DNA from: Chloroflexota bacterium
GTDB lineage: Bacteria; Chloroflexota; Dehalococcoidia; UBA1151; TMED-70
DNA length: 34,579 nt
Reading direction: 5' to 3'
NCBI GenBank assembly: GCA_002719425.1
Contig: PBHA01000021.1
Coordinates: forward strand, 1-34,579
The notes under the pieces were generated by a model. It had not been told where the DNA came from. It saw only the letters and a list, made by a program, of their open reading frames with translations, and made no database searches. A program made the position numbers and the translations under genes. Numbering within the stretch: the first letter of the stretch is position 1; the number at the start of each line of letters is the position of its first letter. Below, piece after piece: positions 1 through 7,846 of this stretch.

Positions 1-3
1 ACT

Positions 4-1011
4 TTGGCTAATAAATTAATAGATTATAGAGAACATGATAAAAATTTCTGGTATGAAGAATTAGAGGAATGGGTTCCTAAAAGAATTTATGATTGCCATA
101 TCCATATGCTTAATAATAGCTTGATTGATGATTCAAGTGAGCATAAAAATGTCTTCCCTGATGCCGACTTAGAAGGCATTAAAGGTTGGCATGAAACAGT
201 TTTCCCAAATAGAGATGTAAATAATTTATTCCTTGGAAGACCTGCTTTAGGTACAAGGATAAATGAGTATAATGATTGGCTTTTTAATCAGATCAAAGGG
301 AATCCTCTAACTAGAGCACATCGACTAACAACTCCTGCAGATTCTCTAGAGGATATAGAAAGTGATATAAAAAATAAAGGTTTCCAAGGGCTAAAGGTAT
401 ATAGAATGTACTCAGTTACAGGAGATATGGCAAACTGCACAATTGAAGAATTTCTTACACATGAACAGTTAGAACTCGCTAATGAATTAGGTCTTTGGGT
501 AACTTTGCACATGTCAAGAGAAGATGGATGCGGAGATGAAAAAAATCTAAAAGACTTAACTGAATTTACAACTAAAAGATATCCAAATATAAAATGGATT
601 CTAGCTCATATAGCAAGATCTTTTACGTATAGGCCTATAAAACGAGGTATAGATACATTGAAAAACCTTCCAAATATTTGGTACGACCTATCAGCAGTAA
701 CTGACATAAGGCCTTATATAACATTATTTAGCGAAGAAAATCATAAAAGGATTTTCTATGGAACTGATGCTGTGGAATCTGTGTCTTTTCATGGAGCTTA
801 TTCTGCCTTTGGGCATGCTCATCAACAAGTAGAAACAGATAATATCCCTTCATTAAAATTTTCTCATACCACCAATAGACCATTAATCTGTATTTATGAA
901 CAATTAATAGCTATGAAACAAGCTTCTATAATTTGTGAATTAGATAAAAATCAACTAGAAGATATTTTTTGGAGAAATGCCGTAAGAGAGTTTAATGTTC
1001 CTTGGGATTAA
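4..1011 (+). CDS. Amidohydrolase_2-type metal-dependent hydrolase, copy 1
   Basis: This is a TIM-barrel metal-dependent hydrolase or decarboxylase of the amidohydrolase_2 kind; the substrate is not predictable. The metal site is visible: H32-x-H34 after the first strand (motif DCHIH), H169 in TLHMS, H202 in LAHIA and D255 in YGTD. About 335 residues is normal for the family, and no signal peptide is seen, so it is probably cytoplasmic. The start used is TTG at position 4. Because the frame is open to the window edge, an upstream start cannot be excluded, but alignment with copy 2 supports this N-terminus. The next gene, a close paralogue, begins 2 bases after the stop, so the two are almost certainly co-transcribed. 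The family call is firm and the substrate unknown. Confidence 0.85.
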   Translation: MANKLIDYREHDKNFWYEELEEWVPKRIYDCHIHMLNNSLIDDSSEHKNVFPDADLEGIKGWHETVFPNRDVNNLFLGRPALGTRINEYNDWLFNQIKGNPLTRAHRLTTPADSLEDIESDIKNKGFQGLKVYRMYSVTGDMANCTIEEFLTHEQLELANELGLWVTLHMSREDGCGDEKNLKDLTEFTTKRYPNIKWILAHIARSFTYRPIKRGIDTLKNLPNIWYDLSAVTDIRPYITLFSEENHKRIFYGTDAVESVSFHGAYSAFGHAHQQVETDNIPSLKFSHTTNRPLICIYEQLIAMKQASIICELDKNQLEDIFWRNAVREFNVPWD

Positions 1012-1013
1012 AT

Positions 1014-2018
1014 ATGAAAAGCTTGTTTGAATACAGGGCAAATGATAAAAATTTCTGGTATGAAGAATTTGAAGACTGGATTCCTAAAAGAATTTTTGAT
1101 AGCCATGTACACTTAATCAACAATGACATAATATCCAAAAATAGTATTCATAAAGATATTTATCCAAATGAACCTCTTTCAAAGATAAAAGAATGGCATA
1201 GAACTGTTTTCCCTAACAGAGAAGTAAACAGCTTGATTATAGGAAAGCCTCTTATTGGGACAGATGTAAATGCGCATAATGATTTTATCCATAGTGAAAT
1301 TAATGGAGATCCATTGATCCGATCTCATAGACTGACTACTCCAAAAGATTCACTTACTGATATAGAGAGCGACATAAGAAAAAAGGGCTTTCAAGGCTTG
1401 AAGGTATACAGATATTTTTCATCAACAGGAGATCCAAATGAATGTTCTATAACTGATTATTTACCCCATAATCAATTAGAATTAGCAAATGAATTAGGGT
1501 TATGGATAACTTTACACATGGCTAAACAAGACGGATGCGGAGACGAAGAAAATCTAAAAGACCTAGAAGAGTTTACAACAAAAAGATACCCAAATATAAA
1601 ATGGATTTTAGCTCATATAGCAAGATCTTTTACATACAGACCAATAGAAAAAGGAATAGATAAATTAAAAAACCTTCCAAATATTTTGTACGACCTATCT
1701 GCTGTAACTGACATAAGACCATTTATAACTTTATTTAATAATGAAAATCATAAAAGAATTTTTTATGGAACGGACGGAATTGAATCCGTTTCTTTTCATG
1801 GTGCATATAATGCATTTGGACACGCCCATCAACAATTAGAAACAGATAAAATATCTTCCTTAAAATTTTCCCATACCACTAACAGACCAATAATATGCCT
1901 ATATGAGCAATTGATAGCTATGAAACAAGCATCGAAAATTTGCGAATTAAATAAAAATCAAATTGAAGATATTTTTTGGAAAAATGCTATCAGGGAATTC
2001 AATATTCCTTGGGATTGA
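1014..2018 (+). CDS. Amidohydrolase_2-type metal-dependent hydrolase, copy 2
   Basis: This is a second copy of the preceding enzyme, by eye about 70% identical over its whole length and nearly identical in the last 90 residues. It keeps every metal ligand: H31-x-H33, the His in TLHMA, the His in LAHIA and the Asp in YGTD. ATG at 1014 is preferred over the in-frame TTG at 1002, which lies inside the previous gene, because it aligns with the N-terminus of copy 1 (both run into DKNFWYEE). Divergence is concentrated in residues 30-100 and around 135-150, the part of this fold that often shapes the substrate pocket, so the copies may act on different substrates (inference). The last 20 bases overlap the 3' end of the convergent gene on the opposite strand. 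Confidence 0.87.
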   Translation: MKSLFEYRANDKNFWYEEFEDWIPKRIFDSHVHLINNDIISKNSIHKDIYPNEPLSKIKEWHRTVFPNREVNSLIIGKPLIGTDVNAHNDFIHSEINGDPLIRSHRLTTPKDSLTDIESDIRKKGFQGLKVYRYFSSTGDPNECSITDYLPHNQLELANELGLWITLHMAKQDGCGDEENLKDLEEFTTKRYPNIKWILAHIARSFTYRPIEKGIDKLKNLPNILYDLSAVTDIRPFITLFNNENHKRIFYGTDGIESVSFHGAYNAFGHAHQQLETDKISSLKFSHTTNRPIICLYEQLIAMKQASKICELNKNQIEDIFWKNAIREFNIPWD

Positions 2019-2523
2019 TTCCTTTACTAGATTTCCAATCTTTAAAATCTTTTTCATTAACTAGATAAGACCAATGTAAAAGAGACTGTTGTATCCTGGG
2101 GCTTACATTGAAACTTTCAGAAATTGGACATCCCTCGCGATATAATTTTGTATATATTGTATTTTTCCATCTACCATTTTGACCACAAAATGCTTTCCAT
2201 CTTTTTATTTGTCTTTCATCATCCTCATGTCTTCTTCCCAAAAAAAATTTACAATACCACTCAAACCATCCTCTAGGATCGTCTTCATGTATCCATCCTT
2301 TTTCTTCCCATTCTTTTTGAGTTTGGCCTGATCTAATCTTAAAAAAATTTATATTACTTATGTAATTTGATGAACAATAATAAGATTCATCTAAACCTTC
2401 AAACCAATCACTCGGAAAGTTATTATGATCTATTAATTCTGCAAAATAAGTGCCCCCAAAAATCCCTTTATGCAGCATCTCTTTTGGGGTAAGCATAGGT
2501 TTAAATTCTTCTAAAATATCCAT
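1999..2523 (-). CDS. Conserved protein of unknown function, Trp/Tyr-rich
   Basis: The 174-residue product is rich in Trp, Tyr and charged residues and has no membrane segment or signal peptide. The central block (WIHEDDPRGWFEWYCKFFLG, then GRRHEDDERQIKRW) and the N-terminal MLTPKEMLHKGIFGGTYF stretch read like a tightly conserved soluble family that I have seen annotated only as hypothetical in bacteria and plants. I cannot name a domain or function. Candidate active or binding residues are the Asp-Asp-Pro-Arg and Arg-Arg-x-x-Asp-Asp groups. It lies 15 bases downstream of the large alpha/beta hydrolase on the same strand and probably shares its transcript. The 3' end overlaps the convergent amidohydrolase by 20 bases, so the final codons of both genes are read from both strands. 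No good Shine-Dalgarno sequence precedes the ATG. Confidence 0.72.
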   Translation of the reverse strand: MDILEEFKPMLTPKEMLHKGIFGGTYFAELIDHNNFPSDWFEGLDESYYCSSNYISNINFFKIRSGQTQKEWEEKGWIHEDDPRGWFEWYCKFFLGRRHEDDERQIKRWKAFCGQNGRWKNTIYTKLYREGCPISESFNVSPRIQQSLLHWSYLVNEKDFKDWKSSKGINPKEY

Positions 2524-2538
2524 TTTCTTAAAAAGTAA

Positions 2539-4506
2539 TTATTTAGTAAAGTAATCCCATCTTGATCCAGAACGATCTAAAATATTTTCTAAATCATATT
2601 CTAGCAAATAACCCTGTTTTATAAGTTCTTTCGAGTATTCAGATATTAATTTTAAGTATTCTTCTTTGGAAGAATATCTTTCCGAAATAGAAAGCCTGAC
2701 ATCTTCTGGGTCATCTGTTTTATTTTTTTTGAAAGGAACAGTTGAACCTCTAGGGCCTCCAGTTAACCCTATTATTTGATACGGAGCACCAACGTCTTCA
2801 TGACGTAGATTCCAAGGTGTAGAAGTAGCTAAAGGGATTGCAACATCAGGATGCTTAATTCCTGCAATCTCATTTCCATCATCATCTACATCAGAAACTA
2901 AAGATCCATAAAATTTACCATGATCAGGTGGTAAGTTGTTTATTACATTTTCGTCATTTCCAAAATTCATTTTTCTAGGAAATGAAAAATGCTCCGGAAA
3001 AGACATAGGAATCTTTATATATTTTTCTCTAAGTGAATTTGGATTTACAGCAGTACCATCTGATATTTTTGGATGTTGACTTTGAGGCGGATTAATATCT
3101 TTTGATACCCAGTTATCAAGATTTACTAGCAAAGCTCTCATTAATGGAGTGTAATCTATAGAATTTAGAAGGTTTTGCCCTCTCATACCATCAACATCTT
3201 GAGTATCTGTAGGTGGCCAAATTCCAGGTCCATGCATACAAGAAGATAAATGATAAACCCTTGCATTTGAAGGTGATTCTAAATCACTTTTCCCATCAGA
3301 AGTTGTATGAATTAATGATGCATCTCCTCTCCAATATTCTGCTCCTGTATTTACGAAAAATATTTTTGCATTAGATTTTCTTTTTGCTAATTTATCCATC
3401 AATCCTTCTTTTTTTCCTATTTCTATATCTTCAGTAGGTATAGAACTTGATGGAAATAGTTGAGCTATAACTGACGGCAAGTCTTTAGATGCTTGTCCAA
3501 ATCTTTGATTAAATTCTCCTCTCATTCCACCTGCTACATGAGGGATAATTCCATCAAAAACTTCTCTATCTAAAGAATCATAATTGAAGTCTAAATAAAT
3601 AAATTGCCTCAAAAATCTTCCTGATTGTGAAACTCCAAATGCATATGCATAATCTATACTTGAGGAGGTTGGATTATTTTTATCTTCTGAATATTTCAAG
3701 TAAGATATTAGGTCTCTTGTAGCAGCCAATCCAAGCCCAGTAGCCTTTGCTCCATAAGCTTTATATGAAACTTGGTACATTATTCCTGCCTTAAAACCTT
3801 CTTCCATATATATAAAATTAGGATTATCAAGAACCTCATTTCCATCATCCCATGCAAAGCGCCATTTTTCTCTAGGAATTTCAATAGCGTCATCATCAGG
3901 ATATTTTTTAAAACTTAAAATGGCTTCTTGGTCATTAGTGTTATAAGCAGGAAAAGGAACATGCATTCTATCACTCAGCATTATCTGATTTACATCTTTC
4001 AAAGGTTGAAATTGAGAATAAATTTTACCTAAAACAGGATGTCCATTTTTGCTAATCTCAGGGGAGTATAATCTTAATTTCCCTTCTATAGGAGGCGCAT
4101 CATTAGACCAACCCAACCAAACCAAAGTATATCCTTCTTCCATTAGAAAGCCATTACCAGTATCATCTTCTGGAGCAACGCCTGCAACCATAATTCCTCT
4201 AGAAGCTGAGTTGAATTGAGATAACATAACTTTATTACCTCGATTGTTTACATCATAGATAATTTTTTTATTCGATTTGTTCATATCAACAGGAAGCATA
4301 ATATGAACATCCGCTGTGAACTCTACCATACCCTCAGAATTTGTTGATAGGTTTTCTATATCAGTTACTTTTTTATTTATTTCTAGGTTTGGGTCCAGAG
4401 AAAATTTCGCTAATCCTATAATTTCCTTATACTTACCTGATTTCCCAAATACCTTTCCTTCTTCTAGTAACTTCTCTTCTTTTATATCAATGCTTACTAA
4501 TGACAT
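2539..4506 (-). CDS. Large alpha/beta hydrolase domain protein (Abhydrolase_10-like)
   Basis: The 655-residue product resembles the large family of uncharacterised alpha/beta hydrolase domain proteins found in oligotrophic and catabolic bacteria. The nucleophile elbow is visible as G291-V-S293-Q-S295-G-R-F-L-R; S293 or S295 is the likely nucleophile. Other family-like features are a long N-terminal beta-rich region and the PFPAYNTND and SSCMHGPG motifs. No convincing signal peptide is seen. The start is ATG at 4506, preceded by GGAGGG five bases upstream. Longer frames starting at 4519 or 4545 would run into the tRNA and are rejected. The leader between the encoded CCA of tRNA-Arg and the ATG is only 11 bases, so the messenger is probably released by tRNA 3' processing. 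It is likely an esterase or lactonase; the substrate is unknown. Confidence 0.8.
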   Translation of the reverse strand: MSLVSIDIKEEKLLEEGKVFGKSGKYKEIIGLAKFSLDPNLEINKKVTDIENLSTNSEGMVEFTADVHIMLPVDMNKSNKKIIYDVNNRGNKVMLSQFNSASRGIMVAGVAPEDDTGNGFLMEEGYTLVWLGWSNDAPPIEGKLRLYSPEISKNGHPVLGKIYSQFQPLKDVNQIMLSDRMHVPFPAYNTNDQEAILSFKKYPDDDAIEIPREKWRFAWDDGNEVLDNPNFIYMEEGFKAGIMYQVSYKAYGAKATGLGLAATRDLISYLKYSEDKNNPTSSSIDYAYAFGVSQSGRFLRQFIYLDFNYDSLDREVFDGIIPHVAGGMRGEFNQRFGQASKDLPSVIAQLFPSSSIPTEDIEIGKKEGLMDKLAKRKSNAKIFFVNTGAEYWRGDASLIHTTSDGKSDLESPSNARVYHLSSCMHGPGIWPPTDTQDVDGMRGQNLLNSIDYTPLMRALLVNLDNWVSKDINPPQSQHPKISDGTAVNPNSLREKYIKIPMSFPEHFSFPRKMNFGNDENVINNLPPDHGKFYGSLVSDVDDDGNEIAGIKHPDVAIPLATSTPWNLRHEDVGAPYQIIGLTGGPRGSTVPFKKNKTDDPEDVRLSISERYSSKEEYLKLISEYSKELIKQGYLLEYDLENILDRSGSRWDYFTK

Positions 4507-4517
4507 GTTTCCCTCCA

Positions 4518-4594
4518 TGGCGCGCCTGGCGAGATTCGAACTCACGACTTCAGCCTTCGCAGGGCTGCACTCTATCCAACTGAGCTACAGGCGC
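4518..4594 (-). tRNA. tRNA-Arg with GCG anticodon, CCA encoded
   Basis: A complete cloverleaf can be drawn on the minus strand: acceptor GCGCCTG/CAGGCGC, D-arm GCTC/GAGT with A in the loop, anticodon stem CAGCC/GGCTG around loop CTGCGAA, a five-base variable loop, T-arm GTGAG/CTCGC with TTCGAAT, discriminator G and an encoded CCA at 4518-4520. The loop gives anticodon GCG, which reads CGC (and CGU by wobble). The acceptor and D-arm resemble arginine tRNAs. Bacteria usually use ACG, edited to ICG, for this box, so GCG is unusual. The CCA is followed directly by the ribosome binding site of the alpha/beta hydrolase gene. Confidence 0.93.
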
Positions 4595-4633
4595 AAAATA
4601 TTGCTTTATTATGATTTTACATAAAAAAACTGG

Positions 4634-5611
4634 TTACCAATTAATTTTTTCTGAATTAACACAATATGTTGGTAATTTATTTTGCAAACCCTCAATGATA
4701 TTATCAACTGTCATTTGTGACATTTTTTTTCTTGTTTCAACAGTCGCAGAAGCAATATGTGGCAATATAGTAAGATTGTCTAGTTTTAATATTGGGTGAT
4801 CCATATTTATAGGTTCAGGATCTGTTACATCTAAAGCTGCATAAGCTATTTCTCCAGTAGATAAAGAATGATAAGTATCATCTAAATTTACGATTGGCCC
4901 TCTAGCAGTATTTATTAATGTAGATGTTTTTTTCATAAGCTTTAACTCATTTTTTGATATTAAATTCTTTGTTTCTGGGGTGTATGGACAATGCAGTGAA
5001 ACAACATCAGAGTTTTCTAATAGTTCTTCAATAGAGTTCATTCTTTCGGCTCCATAAGTTTCTTGTGGGGTAGAGCGATTATAGTAAAGGACTTTCATTC
5101 TATTATCAGCAGCAATTTTTCCAAGATAAGATCCAATCCTGCCAAAACCAATTATTCCCAAGACTGAAGATGATAGATCATATCCTAATAAATCAAGTGG
5201 TTCAAAATGAGCCCATTTGCCATTTCTAACAAATCTATCTCCCTCAGCAATTCTTCTTGCAGCAGATTGCATAAGCGTGAAAGCAAAAGAAGCAGTTGTT
5301 TCTGTCAAAACTCCAGGAGTATTAGCTACTGCTATATTCCTTTCATTAGCAGCTTCAACATCAATATTGTCATAACCAACTCCGAATTCAGCTATGACTC
5401 TCAAAGATGAACCTGCAGCATCCATTATTTCTCCATTTACTGCATCATTAATATGTGCAAATAAAGCAGTAGCTCCTGAAATTTTTTCTTTTAATTCTTC
5501 TTTTGTAGGAGGTTGAGGAGAGTCAATTACTATAAGATCAGAAACCTCCTTTAGCCTATCCATTTCATTCTCAAATTGCGTTCTTGTTACTACTACCTTA
5601 GGTTTATTCAT
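4634..5611 (-). CDS. D-isomer-specific 2-hydroxyacid dehydrogenase (glyoxylate/hydroxypyruvate reductase-like)
   Basis: This NAD(P)-dependent enzyme interconverts a 2-oxoacid and a D-2-hydroxyacid. Its 325 residues match the short GyaR-like members rather than full-length SerA, because there is no C-terminal ACT domain. The Rossmann motif GFGRIGSYLG lies near residue 155. The catalytic Arg is in NTARGP, the Glu in DPEP and the His in LPHIAS near the C-terminus. A strong ribosome binding site (GAGG) precedes the ATG. It lies 30 bases downstream of the alcohol dehydrogenase gene on the same strand, so the two probably act in one catabolic route (inference). Exact substrate is uncertain among glyoxylate, hydroxypyruvate and phosphoglycerate-like acids. 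Confidence 0.88.
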   Translation of the reverse strand: MNKPKVVVTRTQFENEMDRLKEVSDLIVIDSPQPPTKEELKEKISGATALFAHINDAVNGEIMDAAGSSLRVIAEFGVGYDNIDVEAANERNIAVANTPGVLTETTASFAFTLMQSAARRIAEGDRFVRNGKWAHFEPLDLLGYDLSSSVLGIIGFGRIGSYLGKIAADNRMKVLYYNRSTPQETYGAERMNSIEELLENSDVVSLHCPYTPETKNLISKNELKLMKKTSTLINTARGPIVNLDDTYHSLSTGEIAYAALDVTDPEPINMDHPILKLDNLTILPHIASATVETRKKMSQMTVDNIIEGLQNKLPTYCVNSEKINW

Positions 5612-5641
5612 GGTTACCTCTAATTATTATATTTTTATATT

Positions 5642-6703
5642 TTAAAATGTTACTAAAGCCCTACCAAATATTTTTCCATCTCTTAAGTCACTTAGACCTT
5701 TATTAATATCAACAAAATCATATTTTTTAGTTACAAGTTCTTTTAAAGGAAATTTACCTTCAGCATCTAATCTCAAATACATTTTAAAATCTTTATCTGG
5801 ATCAGAAGCCCCATGGCTTCCTTTATATTGACGTTGAAAAAACAAAAAATCTCTAGGAGCAATTTCCATAGTCTCATGAGGCCATCCAATTAATATTGCA
5901 GTACCTCCTTTATTATAAGCTCCAGGCCCTCCTCCTCTAACCATTGGCAAAATTATCTCGTGAGTTTTTTTAGTTCCTACAGCATCAAACGCAAAATCAA
6001 CTCCACCTTTAGCAATTTTGAACACTTCTTCAATCGGATCAATCTTAGTAGAATTGATTGTATGCGTAGCACCCCATTTTCGAGCAAAATCTAATTTTTC
6101 ATCTGATATATCAATAGCAACTATTGGATAAGCTTGCAATAAAGATGCCATCTTAATTGCAGATAACCCTACTCCTCCTACTCCAATAACTGCAACTGAG
6201 TCTTCTGGTCTAACTGAAGCTGTATGTAAAACTGAACCTGCTCCAGTTAATACAGCACATCCGACAATAGAAGCTTCTTCAGTATAATATTGCGATGGTA
6301 TTGGTACTACTAGTTCTTGATCAACTAAACATTTCTGAGAAAACGTACCCATTTTACCCGTTAGTTTTTTACCCTTATATTTCATCCCTGTAATCAAACT
6401 ATCTGAAAATTCCCGACCTGGAAAATTAGACCGAGGAACCCAAGTGGTAATAACCTTATCTCCTTCTTTGATAGATTTAACTGATGATCCAACATGTGTA
6501 GCAATACCAACACCTTCATGTCCTAGTAGTCTTGGACACTGATCTATAGAAGTTTTATCAATTTCATGTACTTGAGAGAGACATATTCCGCTTGCTATTT
6601 GTTCAACAACAACCTGCTCAGCAGAAGGGTCAGGAATAATCAATTCTTCTATCTCTAATGGTTTTTTTGGTTCAACTAGTACTGCAGATAGAGTTTTAAT
6701 CAT
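5642..6703 (-). CDS. Zinc-dependent medium-chain alcohol dehydrogenase
   Basis: This medium-chain dehydrogenase oxidises an alcohol or hydroxy-adduct with NAD. The catalytic zinc ligands C41 (GICLSQVHEID) and H62-E63 (LGHEGVG) are visible, with a later Cys in VGCAVLTG matching the third ligand. The cofactor motif GVGGVGLSAIKMA is followed by an acidic VAIDIS strand end that favours NAD. The four-cysteine structural zinc loop usual in class III enzymes is missing: the segment after TTWVPRSN carries no cysteines. The 353-residue length is normal. The gene starts 15 bases after the CCA of tRNA-Met with an A-rich leader and no clear Shine-Dalgarno, and is followed by the hydroxyacid dehydrogenase. 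The substrate cannot be read from sequence. Confidence 0.88.
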   Translation of the reverse strand: MIKTLSAVLVEPKKPLEIEELIIPDPSAEQVVVEQIASGICLSQVHEIDKTSIDQCPRLLGHEGVGIATHVGSSVKSIKEGDKVITTWVPRSNFPGREFSDSLITGMKYKGKKLTGKMGTFSQKCLVDQELVVPIPSQYYTEEASIVGCAVLTGAGSVLHTASVRPEDSVAVIGVGGVGLSAIKMASLLQAYPIVAIDISDEKLDFARKWGATHTINSTKIDPIEEVFKIAKGGVDFAFDAVGTKKTHEIILPMVRGGGPGAYNKGGTAILIGWPHETMEIAPRDFLFFQRQYKGSHGASDPDKDFKMYLRLDAEGKFPLKELVTKKYDFVDINKGLSDLRDGKIFGRALVTF

Positions 6704-6718
6704 GATTTATCTTTTTTT

Positions 6719-6794
6719 TGGTGGCTACGGGTGGAATTGAACCACCGGCCTAACGCTTATGAAGCGCTCGCTCTAACCCCTGAGCTACGTAGCC
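6719..6794 (-). tRNA. tRNA-Met (elongator type, CAT anticodon), CCA encoded
   Basis: The minus strand folds as acceptor GGCTACG/CGTAGCC, D-arm GCTC/GAGC, anticodon stem AGCGC/GCGTT around loop TTCATAA, T-arm GGTGG/CCACC with loop TTCAATT, discriminator A and an encoded CCA ending at 6719. The anticodon is CAT. The fully paired first acceptor position and the close likeness to elongator tRNA-Met acceptor stems argue against the initiator. A lysidine-modified tRNA-Ile cannot be ruled out by anticodon alone. It leads directly into the alcohol dehydrogenase gene. Confidence 0.93.
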
Positions 6795-6813
6795 ATATTT
6801 ATTAACAACTAGT

Positions 6814-6825
6814 TTAACATGTTAA
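6814..6825. repeat. Perfect 12-bp palindrome between moaC and tRNA-Met
   Basis: TTAACATGTTAA is a perfect palindrome. It sits inside a wider imperfect inverted repeat (ACAACTAGTT near 6807 against AACTGTTGT near 6832). Relative to the promoter proposed at 6838-6866 it lies just after the expected transcription start, in the leader ahead of tRNA-Met. It could be an operator or a leader hairpin; in AT-rich DNA a chance palindrome is also possible. Confidence 0.35.
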
Positions 6826-6837
6826 CAATATAACTGT

Positions 6838-6866
6838 TGTATAAAAATATTAGAAATATGAGTCAA
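6838..6866 (-). promoter_or_regulatory. Probable sigma-70 promoter for the tRNA-Met/dehydrogenase transcript
   Basis: On the minus strand there is TTGACT (6866-6861), a 17-base spacer, then TATACA (6843-6838). The -35 box matches consensus at five of six positions and the -10 box at four. Transcription would start near 6831, about 37 bases before tRNA-Met, fitting a short 5' leader. It begins just downstream of the moaC stop codon, which separates the two minus-strand units. Confidence 0.5.
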
Positions 6867-6874
6867 TTAAATTT

Positions 6875-7357
6875 TCATTTTCTAGTGTAATTACCAGACT
6901 TTCCTCCGGTTTTTTTATCCAATTGAATATCAGTTATTCGAATGCTTTTATCTACAGATTTACACATGTCGTAAATAGTTAAAGATGCAATTGAAACTGC
7001 TGTCAAAGCTTCCATTTCAACACCAGTTTTCCAATCAGTTAAAGCAGTTCCATGGATATGAATAGTATTCTTTTCATCATTCATCGTAAAATCAATATCA
7101 ACTTTACTAAGAGGGATTTGATGGCAAAGAGGAATTAAATCATGAGTTTTTTTTGATGCTGATATTGCAGCGATCTTAGCTATATTTAACACATTGCCTT
7201 TTTCAATTTGATTTTGTTTTACTAGTTGATAAGCTTTTTCAGAAAGAAATACTGTGCATGATGCAAATGCAGATCTAGAAGTTATATTTTTTTCTGATAT
7301 ATCAACCATATTTGCTGATCCATCCTTATCAAGATGTGAAAATTTATTTTGTTCCAT
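6875..7357 (-). CDS. moaC: Cyclic pyranopterin monophosphate synthase MoaC
   Basis: MoaC acts with MoaA in the first stage of molybdenum cofactor synthesis, converting the 3',8-cyclo-GTP made by MoaA into cyclic pyranopterin monophosphate. The 160-residue length is typical. Recognisable family motifs are the N-terminal HLDKDGSANMVDIS, the AKIAAISASKKTHDLIPLCHQ block, and GVEMEALTAVSIASLTIYDMCK followed by the C-terminal KTGGKSG. Its ATG overlaps the stop codon of rnhA in a TAATG junction, so translation is probably coupled. It is the last gene of the rdgB-moaA-rnhA-moaC unit. No moaB, moaD or moaE is present in the window. Confidence 0.96.
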   Translation of the reverse strand: MEQNKFSHLDKDGSANMVDISEKNITSRSAFASCTVFLSEKAYQLVKQNQIEKGNVLNIAKIAAISASKKTHDLIPLCHQIPLSKVDIDFTMNDEKNTIHIHGTALTDWKTGVEMEALTAVSIASLTIYDMCKSVDKSIRITDIQLDKKTGGKSGNYTRK

Positions 7358-7839
7358 TATTCCAATTCCTTCAACTCAAAAATTTCATCAATTTTTAGAT
7401 CACTAGACATTGCAGCTTCTTTGGCCAACAAATCACATTCCTCATTTTCAGCATGACCTTTGTGCCCTTTTACCCATTTAAACTTTACACTAAGATGATA
7501 ATCACATTGGTTTATTAGCAATTCCCATAGATCAGAGTTAAGAGCCTTATTTTTTTTATCTCTCATCCAGTTATTTTGCTTCCATTTTTTTGCCCAGCCT
7601 TTTTCAATCCCGTCTATTACATACCTTGAATCTGTCGTGATTAAGACATTCTGAGGCTGTTTTAATTTTTTCAGAGCAGTTATTGGGCCTAAAAGCTCCA
7701 TTCTATTATTAGTAGTTTTTCTAAATCCTTCTGAAATTTTAATTTCTTTATCCTTCCATCTCATGATAACCCCATACCCTCCTGGACCAGGGTTCCCAAG
7801 GGATGAACCATCAGAAAAAATTGTAATTTCTTCTAACAT
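7357..7839 (-). CDS. rnhA: Ribonuclease HI
   Basis: This enzyme cuts the RNA strand of RNA/DNA hybrids, for example primers and R-loops, in the cytoplasm. All four catalytic carboxylates are visible: D10 (FSDGS), E48 (NRMELL), D70 (TTDSRY) and D136 (EECDLLA), with the conserved His at 126 in KGHKGHAENE. At 160 residues it is the single-domain bacterial type without a hybrid-binding domain. ATG at 7839 is chosen over a TTG at 7857 that overlaps moaA and would add six residues ahead of the first strand. It lies between moaA and moaC with a 7-base gap upstream and a TAATG overlap downstream, an odd place for a nucleic-acid enzyme. Confidence 0.95.
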   Translation of the reverse strand: MLEEITIFSDGSSLGNPGPGGYGVIMRWKDKEIKISEGFRKTTNNRMELLGPITALKKLKQPQNVLITTDSRYVIDGIEKGWAKKWKQNNWMRDKKNKALNSDLWELLINQCDYHLSVKFKWVKGHKGHAENEECDLLAKEAAMSSDLKIDEIFELKELE

Positions 7840-7846
7840 AGATTTT

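Noticed and set aside
4316..4624. An open frame on the plus strand across tRNA-Arg
   Set aside because: It runs antisense through both the hydrolase N-terminus and the tRNA, so it is not a gene.
4518..6794. tRNA-associated integration sites (att) of a mobile element
   Set aside because: No integrase, no repeated tRNA 3' fragment and no change in gene style are seen beside either tRNA.
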